Positions 15,369 to 23,024 of a stretch of 38,533 nucleotides of DNA are shown one piece after another. Location: contig NZ_LDSL01000141.1 of NCBI RefSeq assembly GCF_001476815.1, forward strand, positions 1-38,533, read 5' to 3'. The notes under the pieces are model-generated. The model worked only from the letters and a program-made list of their open reading frames with translations, ran no database searches and had not been told where the DNA came from. The DNA is from Pseudacidovorax intermedius (GTDB lineage Bacteria; Pseudomonadota; Gammaproteobacteria; Burkholderiales; Burkholderiaceae_C). The position numbers and the translations under genes were made by a program. Position 1 is the stretch's first letter. Every line of letters starts with the position of its first letter.

Positions 15369-16505
15369 ATGAGCCATTCCCCCAGCGACGACCAGGTCCA
15401 GTTCATCGGCATGATCCAGACCCAGAAGGTCTCGGAAACCCACGCCGCCCGCGGCCCCGCCATCGACCGCGACTACGTGCGGGCCTTCGCCCAGGCCCAC
15501 GAGCAGGCCGGCTTCGACCGCATCCTGGTGCCGCACCATTCCACCAGCCCCGACGCCACGCTCACCGTGGCCTATGCGGCCAGCGTGACCGAGCGCATCC
15601 ACTTCATGCTGGCGCACCGGCCCGGCTTCGTGGCACCCACGCTGGCGGCGCGGCAGTTCGCCACGCTGGACCAGTACACCGGCGGCCGGCTGGCCGTGCA
15701 CTACATCTCCGGCGGCTCGGACGAGGAACAGCGCCGCGACGGCGACTGGCTCAACCACGACCAGCGCTATGCCCGCACCGACGAGTACCTGGAGGTGCTG
15801 CGCAAGGTCTGGACCGCCGAGCGGCCCTTCCACCACCACGGCGACCACTATCAGGCCGAGAACGCCTTCTCCGAGGTCAAGCCGGTGCAGACGCAGGACG
15901 GCCTGCCCCACGTGCCGGTGTACTTCGGCGGCGCCTCAGAGGCGGCGCTGAAGGTGGCCGGCCGGCATGCGGACGTGTACGCGCTGTGGGGCGAGTCGCT
16001 GGACCAGGCCCGCGAGCTGACGACCCGCGTGCGGGCCGAAGCGGCGCGCCATGGCCGGCAGGTGAACTTCTCGGTCTCCTTCCGGCCCGTGCTGGCCGAG
16101 ACGGAGGACGCCGCCTGGGCCCGCGCTGACCGCATCCTCGAAGAGACGCGCCGCCTGCGGGTGGTGGCCGGCTACGCCCGCGGCGGCCCGCAGCAGAGCG
16201 AAGGCGCGCGCCGCCTGCTGGCCGCCGCCAACCAGGGGCCGCGTGTGGACAAGCGCCTGTGGACGGCCATCGCGCAGGAAACCGGCGGCCGCTCCAACAG
16301 CACCGGCCTGGTCGGCACGCCCGAGCAGGTGGCCGAGGCCCTGCTCGACTACTGGGAACTGGGCGTGACCACCTTCCTCATCCGCGGCTTCGATCCGCTG
16401 GAGGATGCGCTGGACTACGGCCGCGAACTGATCCCGCGCACCCGCGCCCTGGTGGCCGAGCGTGCCGCCGCCCGCCGCGCGCAAAGCCAACGCCGGGTGG
16501 CCTGA
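15369..16505 (+). CDS. SsuD-like FMNH2-dependent alkanesulfonate monooxygenase (LLM class)
   Basis: A 378-residue luciferase-like monooxygenase. SsuD-type segments are visible: HHSTSPDATLTVAYAASVTE, RIHFMLAHRPGFVAPTLAAR, then QFATLDQYTGGRLAVHYISG and GSDEEQRRDGDWLNHDQRYA, VPVYFGGASEAALKVAGRHADVY cut at the family break, and LVGTPEQVAEALLDYWELGV. These enzymes oxidise a sulfonate or similar organosulfur compound to aldehyde and sulfite with reduced flavin supplied by a reductase such as SsuE. It differs from the ssuD at the left edge, so the genome has at least two. It sits between an SsuA-like binding protein and a class II aldolase and starts 4 bp before the aldolase gene begins (stop 16505, next start 16510). 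Exact substrate unknown. Confidence 0.92.
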   Translation: MSHSPSDDQVQFIGMIQTQKVSETHAARGPAIDRDYVRAFAQAHEQAGFDRILVPHHSTSPDATLTVAYAASVTERIHFMLAHRPGFVAPTLAARQFATLDQYTGGRLAVHYISGGSDEEQRRDGDWLNHDQRYARTDEYLEVLRKVWTAERPFHHHGDHYQAENAFSEVKPVQTQDGLPHVPVYFGGASEAALKVAGRHADVYALWGESLDQARELTTRVRAEAARHGRQVNFSVSFRPVLAETEDAAWARADRILEETRRLRVVAGYARGGPQQSEGARRLLAAANQGPRVDKRLWTAIAQETGGRSNSTGLVGTPEQVAEALLDYWELGVTTFLIRGFDPLEDALDYGRELIPRTRALVAERAAARRAQSQRRVA

Positions 16506-16509
16506 CGCC

Positions 16510-17361
16510 ATGAACGCCCCCGTCCACCCCGACCATCTGCAACCCGCCGCCGGCGCGCTGCGGGCCCGCTTCCATGCGCAGCCGCAGGCCCGCTACTGGT
16601 TCGACCCGCCGCCGGCACGCACCAGCGTCGAGGCCGAGCGCCGCCACCGCCAGGAGCGCCTGGCCGGCGCCTTCCGCCTGTTCGCGCGGCACGGCTTCGC
16701 GCTGGGCCTGGCCGGCCACATCACGGCCCGGGACCCGGAGCTGCCGGACCACTTCTGGGTCAATCCGCTCGGCGTCCACTTCTCGCGCATCAAGGTGTCG
16801 GACCTGCTGCTGGTCAACAGCCGCGGCGAGACCGTGATCGGCGACCGCCCGCTCAACAAGGCGGCCTTCGCCATCCATGCCGCCATCCACGAGCGCCACC
16901 CGGACCTGGTGGCCGCCGCCCACACGCATTCGACCTACGGCAAGGCCTTCTCCACCCTGGGCCGGCCGCTGCTGCCGCTCACGCAGGACGCCTGCGTGTT
17001 CCACGGCGACGTGGCCCTGTTCGACGACTTCACCGGCATGGTGGTGGACCTGTCCGAAGGCCAGCGCATCGCCGACGCCCTGGCCCGGCCCAACGGTGGC
17101 TTCGCCAAGGGCGCCATCCTGCGCAACCACGGCATCCTGACAGCCGGCGCTTCGGTCGAGGCCGCCGCCTGGTGGTACATCGCCCTGGACAACGCCTGCC
17201 ACACACAGCTGCTGGCCGAAGCCGCCGGCACGCCGCGGCCCATCGACGACTCGACGGCGCGGCACACGCATGCGCAGATCGGCGGGGCGGAAGGCGCGCT
17301 GCATGCCTTCGAGAGCCTGTACCAGCCGCTGGTGGCGGCCGAGCCGGACCTGCTGGACTGA
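16510..17361 (+). CDS. Class II aldolase/adducin family protein
   Basis: A 283-residue protein with the class II aldolase/adducin fold, as in L-fuculose-phosphate aldolase. The metal site is visible: HTH (H138, H140) in AAAHTHSTYGKAF and a third histidine at H207 in RNHGILTAG. The subgroup, with an N-terminal extension of about 45 residues and WVNPLGVHFSRIKVSDLLLV, is common next to sulfonate transport genes; the function there is undefined. In this cluster it could process the carbon skeleton left after desulfonation, for example by retro-aldol cleavage or decarboxylation. It lies 4 bp after the SsuD-like gene, so the two are almost certainly co-translated. ATG at 16510 is used; the frame is open upstream but overlaps the preceding gene heavily. 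Confidence 0.9.
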   Translation: MNAPVHPDHLQPAAGALRARFHAQPQARYWFDPPPARTSVEAERRHRQERLAGAFRLFARHGFALGLAGHITARDPELPDHFWVNPLGVHFSRIKVSDLLLVNSRGETVIGDRPLNKAAFAIHAAIHERHPDLVAAAHTHSTYGKAFSTLGRPLLPLTQDACVFHGDVALFDDFTGMVVDLSEGQRIADALARPNGGFAKGAILRNHGILTAGASVEAAAWWYIALDNACHTQLLAEAAGTPRPIDDSTARHTHAQIGGAEGALHAFESLYQPLVAAEPDLLD

Positions 17362-17464
17362 GCCCGCCCTGTCCTGTCGCCCGTCCTGCCAGAACACATC
17401 CACCCGGCCGCGCCGGACCCATTCACGCCGTCCGGGCCCGGCCCACTTTTTTCCGTCTCACACC

Positions 17465-18478
17465 ATGTCCACCATCACGACTTCCTCCACGGCCTCGCGC
17501 CGCCAGTTGCTGCGCGCGGGCGGTGCCGCCGCCGTCGCGGCGGCGGGCGGCCTGCTGGCCTCCCGCGCCTGGTCGCAGCCGCGCAAGCTCAGCTTCGCCT
17601 GGAACGCCAACGCCTTCTGCCTCTCGCCCGTGGTGGTGGCGCAGGAGCGGGGCTTCTTCGAGAAGAACGGCCTGCAGGTGGAGCTGATCAACTACACGGG
17701 CTCCACCGACCAGTTGCTCGAATCGCTGGCCACCGCCAAGGCCGATGCGGCCGTGGGCATGATCCACCGCTGGCTCAAGCCGCTGGAGTCGGGCTTCGAC
17801 GTCAAGATCGTCGGCAGCTCGCACGGCGGCTGCGTGCGGCTGGTGGGCAGCAGGGAGGCGGGCGTCACCCAGCTCGCGCACCTCAAGGGCAAGACCATCG
17901 GCGTGTCGGACATCGCGAGCCCGGGCAAGAACTTCTTCTCCATCCTGCTCAAGAAGAACGGCATCGACGCCGACCGCGACGTGCAGTGGCGCCAGTACCC
18001 GGCCGACCTGCTGGACGTGGCGGTCAACAAGGGCGAGATCCAGGCCATCGCCGACGGCGACCCGACGCTCTACCTGATCGAGAAGCGCAACGCCGGCAAG
18101 TACACCGAGCTGGCCACCAACCTGTCGGGCGAATACAAGGACAAGGTCTGCTGCATCGTCGGCGCCCGCGGCGAGCTGGTGCGCAAGGACAAGCCGACCG
18201 TGGCCGCGCTGGTGCGGTCCATCGTCCAGGCCTCCGACTACGTGGCCGACAACCCCAACGAGTCGGCGAAGCTCTTCGCCAAGTACTCGCCCAAGGTGCC
18301 GGTGGAAGACCTGCAGGCCCTGCTCGGCACGCTGACGCACCGCCACCATCCCACGGGGCGCAGCCTGCGCGACGAGGTGGAGTTCTATGCGAAGGACTTC
18401 CGCTCGGTGGGCGTGCTCAAGGGCAGCACCGATCCGAAGCGGCTGGCCGACCACGTTTCTTACGACGTGCTCGCGTAG
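17465..18478 (+). CDS. ABC transporter substrate-binding protein (second of three, NitT/TauT type)
   Basis: A 337-residue periplasmic binding protein. The signal region has a twin-arginine-like start (TASRRQLLRAGGAAAVAAAG) and probable cleavage after SRAWSQ. The mature protein shows LSFAWNANAFCLSPVVVAQE, RGFFEKNGLQVELINYTGST, LKGKTIGVSDIASPGKNFFS and YPADLLDVAVNKGEIQAIAD. It is only distantly related to the two SsuA-like proteins in the same cluster and contains several cysteines (GGCVRLVG; KVCCIVGA), unusual for an exported protein. It immediately precedes the permease and ATPase genes, apart from a repeat element, so it is the best candidate for their primary partner. Ligand unknown; a sulfonate, taurine-like or aromatic sulfur compound is plausible by context. 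Confidence 0.9.
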   Translation: MSTITTSSTASRRQLLRAGGAAAVAAAGGLLASRAWSQPRKLSFAWNANAFCLSPVVVAQERGFFEKNGLQVELINYTGSTDQLLESLATAKADAAVGMIHRWLKPLESGFDVKIVGSSHGGCVRLVGSREAGVTQLAHLKGKTIGVSDIASPGKNFFSILLKKNGIDADRDVQWRQYPADLLDVAVNKGEIQAIADGDPTLYLIEKRNAGKYTELATNLSGEYKDKVCCIVGARGELVRKDKPTVAALVRSIVQASDYVADNPNESAKLFAKYSPKVPVEDLQALLGTLTHRHHPTGRSLRDEVEFYAKDFRSVGVLKGSTDPKRLADHVSYDVLA

Positions 18479-18484
18479 ACATGG

Positions 18485-18605
18485 CTCACCCCCAGGCTCC
18501 GCGCCTTGCGCTTCGCCGCCCCCCTGCGAGGGGGCACATCCGGCGGCCCGGCGAAGCCGGTTCCGCGGATGTCCACGCATGGCCTGCTCCGCGGCCACTC
18601 GATTG
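18485..18605. repeat. Palindromic intergenic repeat (REP-like)
   Basis: The gap between the second binding protein and the permease holds about 120 bp of GC-rich palindromic DNA: a CCCCC-ctgcga-GGGGG hairpin (about 18520-18534) followed by a nested palindrome from ATCCG (18538) to CGGAT (18570) around GCCCGGCGAAGCCGG. Elements of this style (Pro/Gly-rich 'CCCCCTGCGAGGGGG ... GCGAAGCCGG') are scattered between genes in Comamonadaceae genomes, from general knowledge. No second copy is in this window. It may affect mRNA stability within the cluster and so set relative levels of binding protein and permease. Confidence 0.6.
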
Positions 18606-18612
18606 AACCGTC

Positions 18613-19716
18613 ATGACGACACTGGACACCGCCCTTTCGCGCTGGACACCCGCTGACGGGCCTGCGCTCGACGCGCTGCCGGCCGCTGCACCGCCCCCTC
18701 GTGCCGATACCGATACCCCCCAGGGGGTCCGCCGCGACGACCTGCCCGCACGCACGGCGCGGCTCTGGCCGCTCGGCCTCGTCGCCGCCCTCGCCTGGTT
18801 CGGCCTGGGCGCGCTGACGCTGGCCTGGCCCAACAAGCCGGCCGGCTTCAGCGACTGGACCTTCACCACCGAATTCGGCCTCGCCGCGCTGGCCGTGGGC
18901 TTCCTGCTGCTGGTGCCGGCGCTCGCAGGCCATGCGCGCACCGGCCGCGTGGGCGCACGGCTCGTGCACGCCGGCCGCTGGCTGGTCGCCCTGCCGCTGC
19001 TGCTCGCGCTGTGGGAAGCGTTCACCGCCAAGCTCGGCCTGCTGCCGCCACCCTTCTTCGCGCCGCCGCAAAGCCTGATCGACGTGGCGGTGGAGGACTG
19101 GCCGCGCCTGGGCCTCTCGACCGCGCATTCGGTGCGGCTGCTGGCGCACGGCTTCCTGCTCGGCGCGCTGGCGGGCTTCGTCACCGGCGTGTGGATCGGC
19201 TGGTCGCGCGCGGCCGGCTACTGGGTGCACCCGGTGCTGCGTTTCCTGGGCCCGGTGCCCGCCTCGGCGCTGCTGCCGCTGGCCTTCTTCTTCGCGCCGT
19301 CGAGCTATGCGGCGGCGGTCTTCCTGATCGGCCTGGCCACCTTCTTCCCGGTCGCGGTGCTGGCCTGGTCGGGCGTGGCGTCGGTCAACCGCCAGTACTA
19401 CGACGTGGCCCGCACGCTGGGCGCCAGCGAATGGTTCCTGGTGCTGCGCGTGGCCGTGCCGGCCGCCCTGCCGCAGGTCTTCGTCGGCCTGTTCATGGGC
19501 ATGGGTGCCTCGTTCTCGGTGCTGGTCACGGCCGAGATGATGGGCGTGAAGGCCGGCCTGGGCTGGTACCTGCAGTGGGCCCAGGGCTGGGCCGCCTACG
19601 CCAATATGTATGCCGCACTGATCGTGATGGCGGTGCTCTGCTCCGGCCTGATCACGCTGCTGTTCACGGTGCGCGACCGGGTGCTCTCCTGGCAGAAGGG
19701 GACCGTGAAATGGTGA
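18613..19716 (+). CDS. ABC transporter permease (SsuC/TauC type) with N-terminal extension
   Basis: A 367-residue inner-membrane permease. The last 250 residues match SsuC/TauC-type BPD permeases, with six membrane helices and the cytoplasmic EAA loop that contacts the ATPase (YYDVARTLGASEWFLVLRVA). The family is usually about 260 residues long; the extra 110 residues here comprise a Pro/Ala-rich cytoplasmic head (1-50) and about two added hydrophobic helices (around 52-75 and 90-105). Start at 18613 (MTTLDTALSR) lacks a good ribosome-binding site, so the head could be shorter. It overlaps the ATPase gene by 7 bp. It is the only permease in the cluster and probably serves more than one of the three binding proteins. 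Confidence 0.92.
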   Translation: MTTLDTALSRWTPADGPALDALPAAAPPPRADTDTPQGVRRDDLPARTARLWPLGLVAALAWFGLGALTLAWPNKPAGFSDWTFTTEFGLAALAVGFLLLVPALAGHARTGRVGARLVHAGRWLVALPLLLALWEAFTAKLGLLPPPFFAPPQSLIDVAVEDWPRLGLSTAHSVRLLAHGFLLGALAGFVTGVWIGWSRAAGYWVHPVLRFLGPVPASALLPLAFFFAPSSYAAAVFLIGLATFFPVAVLAWSGVASVNRQYYDVARTLGASEWFLVLRVAVPAALPQVFVGLFMGMGASFSVLVTAEMMGVKAGLGWYLQWAQGWAAYANMYAALIVMAVLCSGLITLLFTVRDRVLSWQKGTVKW

Positions 19717-20540
19717 TCCCGCTGCTGCGCGAATACGACGACGCCACCGAAGAGGGACCGCCGCCGGCCCCGACGGCCACCGGGGGCGCACGCATCGACA
19801 TCGAGAACGTCAGCCACTGGTTCGACGTGCCCGGCGGCAACAAGCTGCAGGCACTGGACGGCATCGACCTGCACATGGCGCCCGGCGAGTTCGTCGCGCT
19901 GCTGGGGCCCAGCGGCTGCGGCAAGTCCACGCTGCTGCGGCTGGTGGCGGGCCTGGAGCCGGCCACCACCGGCCGGCTGGCGCAGGACGGCCGGCCCATT
20001 GCCCGGCCCGACCCCTCGCGCATCGTCGTCTTCCAGGACCCGACGCTCTACCCCTGGCGGCGCGTGCGGGCCAATGTGGCACTGGGCCTGCAGGCGCGTG
20101 GCGTGCTGCGCGCGCAGGCCGGCCGCGTGGACGACGCGCTGGCCCGCGTCGGGCTGGCCGACTTCGCCGATGCCTTTCCGCACCAGCTCTCCGGCGGCAT
20201 GGCGCAGCGCGTGGCGCTGGCGCGGGCGCTGGTCAACGACCCGCGCCTGCTGATCCTGGACGAGCCGCTGGGCAAGCTGGATTCGCTCACGCGGCTGCAG
20301 ATGCAGAGCGAACTGCTGGGCCTGTGGCAGCGCAGCGGCTTCTCGGCCCTGCTGGTCACGCACGACGTGGAAGAGGCCCTGTTCCTGGCCCAGCGCGTGG
20401 TGGTGCTGAGCGACCGGCCCGCCCGCATCGTGGCCGAACTGCCGGTCGACCTGCCCTACCCGCGCCACCGCGGCCATCCGCGTCTGGCCGAGCTGCGGCA
20501 CGCGGCGCTGCGCCACCTGGGGCTGGATGCGAGCTGGTAA
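19710..20540 (+). CDS. ABC transporter ATP-binding protein (SsuB/TauB type)
   Basis: A 276-residue ATPase that powers the permease at 18613-19716. Motifs are complete: Walker A GPSGCGKST (66-74), Q-loop FQDPTLYPWRRV, signature LSGGMAQRVALARAL, Walker B LLILDEPLGKLD and switch histidine LLVTHDVEEAL. The 'LDEPLGKLDSLTR' form and C-terminal 'LPYPRHRGHPRLAELR' are typical of sulfonate/taurine importers. The first 28 residues, before RIDIENVSHWF, are an acidic and Pro-rich extension of no known role. Start at 19710 overlaps the permease stop (ATGGTGA), which indicates translational coupling. A cytochrome c gene follows 60 bp later on the same strand. Confidence 0.95.
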   Translation: MVIPLLREYDDATEEGPPPAPTATGGARIDIENVSHWFDVPGGNKLQALDGIDLHMAPGEFVALLGPSGCGKSTLLRLVAGLEPATTGRLAQDGRPIARPDPSRIVVFQDPTLYPWRRVRANVALGLQARGVLRAQAGRVDDALARVGLADFADAFPHQLSGGMAQRVALARALVNDPRLLILDEPLGKLDSLTRLQMQSELLGLWQRSGFSALLVTHDVEEALFLAQRVVVLSDRPARIVAELPVDLPYPRHRGHPRLAELRHAALRHLGLDASW

Positions 20541-20600
20541 CCCGCGCCGCCGCGCGGCGCCATCGGCCCCGGCACCGCGCCGGACGCCCTGCGGCCCGCC

Positions 20601-21821
20601 ATGACCGACGCACCCGACGCCCTCTGGCTGCAATGGCTGCTGCAGGCCCTGCAGTCGGCCCAGGCCGCGCTGCTGCAGACGCTGCACGCCCTGGGCCTGG
20701 TGCCCACGCTGCATGGCCAGCCGGCCTGGCCCTGGGCCTGGCGGCTGGCCGGCGACACCCTGCTCTTCGACCTGGGACAGGCGCGCCGGCTGGCGATCAC
20801 GCTGGGGCTGCTGACGCTGGCCCTGCTGCTCGCCGGGCTGGCACTGGCCTGGCGCCGGCCGCGGCTGCCGCTGTTGGCGCTGGCCGCCCTGCTGCCGTTG
20901 CTGGCACCCTGGCCCGAGTGGGCCGCCGTGCGCGTGGCCGCCACGCCGGCCAGCTTCCACGCCTCGCCCACCGGCTTCGACGCGCGCAGCATCGCGCACG
21001 GCCAGCAGTTGTACCGGCAGCTGTGCGTGGACTGCCACGGCGACGACGGCCGCGGCCATGGCCCGCTGGCCGCGCGGCAGCCGGTGTGGCCGCCCAACCT
21101 GGCCGGCCCGCTGCTGTGGCGGCGCGCCGATGGCGACCTGCTCTGGCACGTGCTGCACGGCATGCACGATGCGCGCAGCAACCAGCCGTCGATGCCCGCC
21201 TTCGCAGGCCGGCTGTCCGCCGACGACGCCTGGGCGCTGATCGACGCCATGAAGGCCCTGGCCGCCGGCCAGATGCTGCGGCAGACCGGCCAATGGCTGC
21301 AGCCGGTGCGGCTGCCCGCCTTCTCCCTCCGCTGCCCGGCCGCGCCGGGGCGCACGGCCAGCACCGACCTGCGGGGCCAGCGGCTGCGGGTGATGGTGCC
21401 CGGCGACACCGCGCCGCCGCCCGACCCGCGCGTCGTCACGGTCGCGCTCGCACCGGCAGGCGCGGGCGCCGCCTGGCCGCTCGCGGCCGGCACGGACTGC
21501 CAGGCCACCGATCTCGCCGCCTGGACGGCCCTGGCCCTCATCGCGGGCCACACGGCCGACGCCGCGGCGCTGGCCGGCACCCAGTTCATCGTCGACCGCG
21601 CCGGCTGGCTGCGCGCCCGGTCGGCCCCCGGTGCCGCCGACTGGCAGGAGGACGACCTGGTGTGTCGCGCGGCGTCGACCTCGTTCCCGTCGACGTCCAC
21701 ATCGTCCGCCGCGGGACCGGTGCCCGCTGCCGGCACGCCTGGCAACGATGGCCTGGGCAGCCTCATCGCGCGCATGGACGCCGAGCCGGTGCGCTACGTC
21801 AAAGGTGGCGTCGTGCATTGA
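20601..21821 (+). CDS. Membrane-anchored cytochrome c with a C-terminal redoxin-like region
   Basis: A 406-residue protein. Two hydrophobic helices (about 62-83 and 89-106) anchor it in the inner membrane. A class I cytochrome c domain follows with the heme motif CVDCH (142-146) and a likely methionine ligand M198 (NQPSMPAFAGRL), with MKALAAGQM closing the fold. After about residue 235 lies a region that resembles the thioredoxin-like end of some periplasmic proteins (DLRGQRLRVMV ... GTQFIVDRAGWLRAR, 327-340) but has no CxxC. The C-terminal 50 residues are low-complexity (SSTSFPSTSTSS type). It is placed between the ABC ATPase and the third binding protein, so a redox role in oxidising a periplasmic sulfur compound, for instance sulfite or a thiol, is possible. 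Electron donor unknown. Confidence 0.85.
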   Translation: MTDAPDALWLQWLLQALQSAQAALLQTLHALGLVPTLHGQPAWPWAWRLAGDTLLFDLGQARRLAITLGLLTLALLLAGLALAWRRPRLPLLALAALLPLLAPWPEWAAVRVAATPASFHASPTGFDARSIAHGQQLYRQLCVDCHGDDGRGHGPLAARQPVWPPNLAGPLLWRRADGDLLWHVLHGMHDARSNQPSMPAFAGRLSADDAWALIDAMKALAAGQMLRQTGQWLQPVRLPAFSLRCPAAPGRTASTDLRGQRLRVMVPGDTAPPPDPRVVTVALAPAGAGAAWPLAAGTDCQATDLAAWTALALIAGHTADAAALAGTQFIVDRAGWLRARSAPGAADWQEDDLVCRAASTSFPSTSTSSAAGPVPAAGTPGNDGLGSLIARMDAEPVRYVKGGVVH

Positions 21822-21895
21822 CGGGCGCCGCAGGCCCGGTGTGCCCTGCGTTGCCCATTGGCGCGATGCCGCTTTCTTGTTCCATCCCCCTTTTC

Positions 21896-21900
21896 AGGAG
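21896..21900 (+). promoter_or_regulatory. Strong Shine-Dalgarno (AGGAG) of the third binding protein
   Basis: CAGGAGAA lies 7 bases before the ATG at 21908. It is the best ribosome-binding site in this plus-strand cluster and fixes the start of the gene; the neighbours mostly have weak sites or overlapping starts. High expression of this binding protein relative to the permease would be expected. Confidence 0.75.
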
Positions 21901-21907
21901 AACGACC

Positions 21908-22879
21908 ATGTCCCCGACCCTGCCCCCAACCGCCAGCCGCCGCCGCTTCCTGGCCGGCGGTTCCGCCATCGCCGCCGGACTGGCCCTGCCGGGCCTCGGC
22001 GCCCGCGCCGAGTCCCGCCCCGTGCTCAAGGCCGGTGACCAGAAGGGCGGCCTGCGCGCCCTGCTCGAAGCCGCCGGCGCGCTCGACGGCCTGGGCTACG
22101 ACATCCAGTGGGCCGAGTTCCCGGCTGCCGCGCCGCTGGCCGAGGCCCTCAATGCCGGCGCGGTCGATTCCGGTCCCATCGGCAATGCGCCGCTGATCTT
22201 CGCCCTGGCCGCCGGCACGCGCGTCAAGGCCATCGGCGCCAACCGCAGCGATGCCTACGGCACGGCCGTGCTGGTGCGGCCGGATTCGCCGCTGCGCAGC
22301 GCCGCCGACCTCAAGGGCCGCAGCGTGGCCACCAACCGCGGCTCCATCGGCCATTTCGTCACGCTCAAGGCCATCACCGCCGCGGGCCTGCAGCCGGGCG
22401 ACGTCAACCTGCGCTTCCTGCCGCCCGCCGACGCCAAGCTGGCCCTGACGCAAGGCTCGGTCGATGCCTGGGCCACATGGGAGCCCTACACCGCCATGGC
22501 CGAGACCGCCGGCCATGCCCGCGTGCTGGCCAGCGGCCGCGGGCTGCTGCCGGGCCTGAGCTACCTGGCCGCCACCGACGCCGCCATCACCGCCAAGCGG
22601 CCGGTGCTGCAGGACTTTCTGCAGCGCGTGGCCCGCGCCCAGCGCTGGGCCAACCAGAACGTGGCCGGCTACTCGGCCACGCTGGCCCGCATCATCGGCA
22701 TCTCGCCCGAAGCCGCGCGCCTGCAGTTCGAGCGCCGCCAGCAGGCCTGGGTGCCCATCGACGACCGGGTGGTGGCCGACCAGCAGGCCACGGCGGACTT
22801 CTATGCGAAGGTGGGGCTGATCAAGGCGCCGCTGCAGGTGGCGGGGACCTTCGATAGGGGGTTTGCGCTGCCGGGATGA
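21908..22879 (+). CDS. SsuA-like aliphatic sulfonate-binding protein (third of three)
   Basis: A 323-residue periplasmic binding protein. It starts with a twin-arginine-like signal (TASRRRFLAGGSAIAAGLAL) with likely cleavage at ARAES. SsuA hallmarks follow: LKAGDQKGGLRALLEAAGAL, IQWAEFPAAAPLAEALNAGA, VDSGPIGNAPLIFALAAG, SAADLKGRSVATNRGSIGHF and GSVDAWATWEPYTAMAE. It is a closer match to E. coli SsuA-type proteins than the one at 17465. A strong ribosome-binding site supports the start. It is the last gene of the plus-strand organosulfur cluster, 86 bp after the cytochrome gene. The GGDEF remnant and the type VI island begin 50 bp beyond its stop on the other strand. Confidence 0.93.
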   Translation: MSPTLPPTASRRRFLAGGSAIAAGLALPGLGARAESRPVLKAGDQKGGLRALLEAAGALDGLGYDIQWAEFPAAAPLAEALNAGAVDSGPIGNAPLIFALAAGTRVKAIGANRSDAYGTAVLVRPDSPLRSAADLKGRSVATNRGSIGHFVTLKAITAAGLQPGDVNLRFLPPADAKLALTQGSVDAWATWEPYTAMAETAGHARVLASGRGLLPGLSYLAATDAAITAKRPVLQDFLQRVARAQRWANQNVAGYSATLARIIGISPEAARLQFERRQQAWVPIDDRVVADQQATADFYAKVGLIKAPLQVAGTFDRGFALPG

Positions 22880-22928
22880 GGCCGCGCGACGTGCGCGCCG
22901 CGGCGGGTGCGGGGTCGGAAGCGCCCGA

Positions 22929-23021
22929 GGCTAAGCGCCGACGCACTTACCCACGACCCGGTTGCGCCCTTCCCGCTTGGCCCGGTAGAGCGCCCGGTCG
23001 GCCAGGCGCAGCAGTTCGTCG
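22929..23021 (-). pseudogene. Diguanylate cyclase 3'-end remnant; left copy of a 93-bp direct repeat
   Basis: The minus strand encodes DELLRLADRALYRAKREGRN then RVVGKCVGA and a stop at 22931-22933. This is the last 30 or so residues of a GGDEF domain, with no upstream part. Over 93 bp it matches the 3' end of the intact PAS-GGDEF gene at 31174-31266 with only four differences that I can count, and in the same orientation. The remnant begins 3 bp after the stop of the second DUF6708 gene. It therefore marks the left boundary of the type VI effector island. It was produced either by duplication when the island arrived or by recombination between two GGDEF genes. Confidence 0.85.
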
Positions 23022-23024
23022 TCC

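Noticed and set aside
20549-20566. GC-rich hairpin after the ABC ATPase stop, considered as an intrinsic terminator
   Set aside because: No T-run follows, and the next gene starts 60 bp on in the same direction; more likely chance pairing in GC-rich DNA.
19596-21818. Minus-strand open frame of 740 codons opposite the ABC ATPase and cytochrome genes
   Set aside because: It is the antisense shadow of two genes with clear motifs; composition is Arg/Gln/His-rich without domains.
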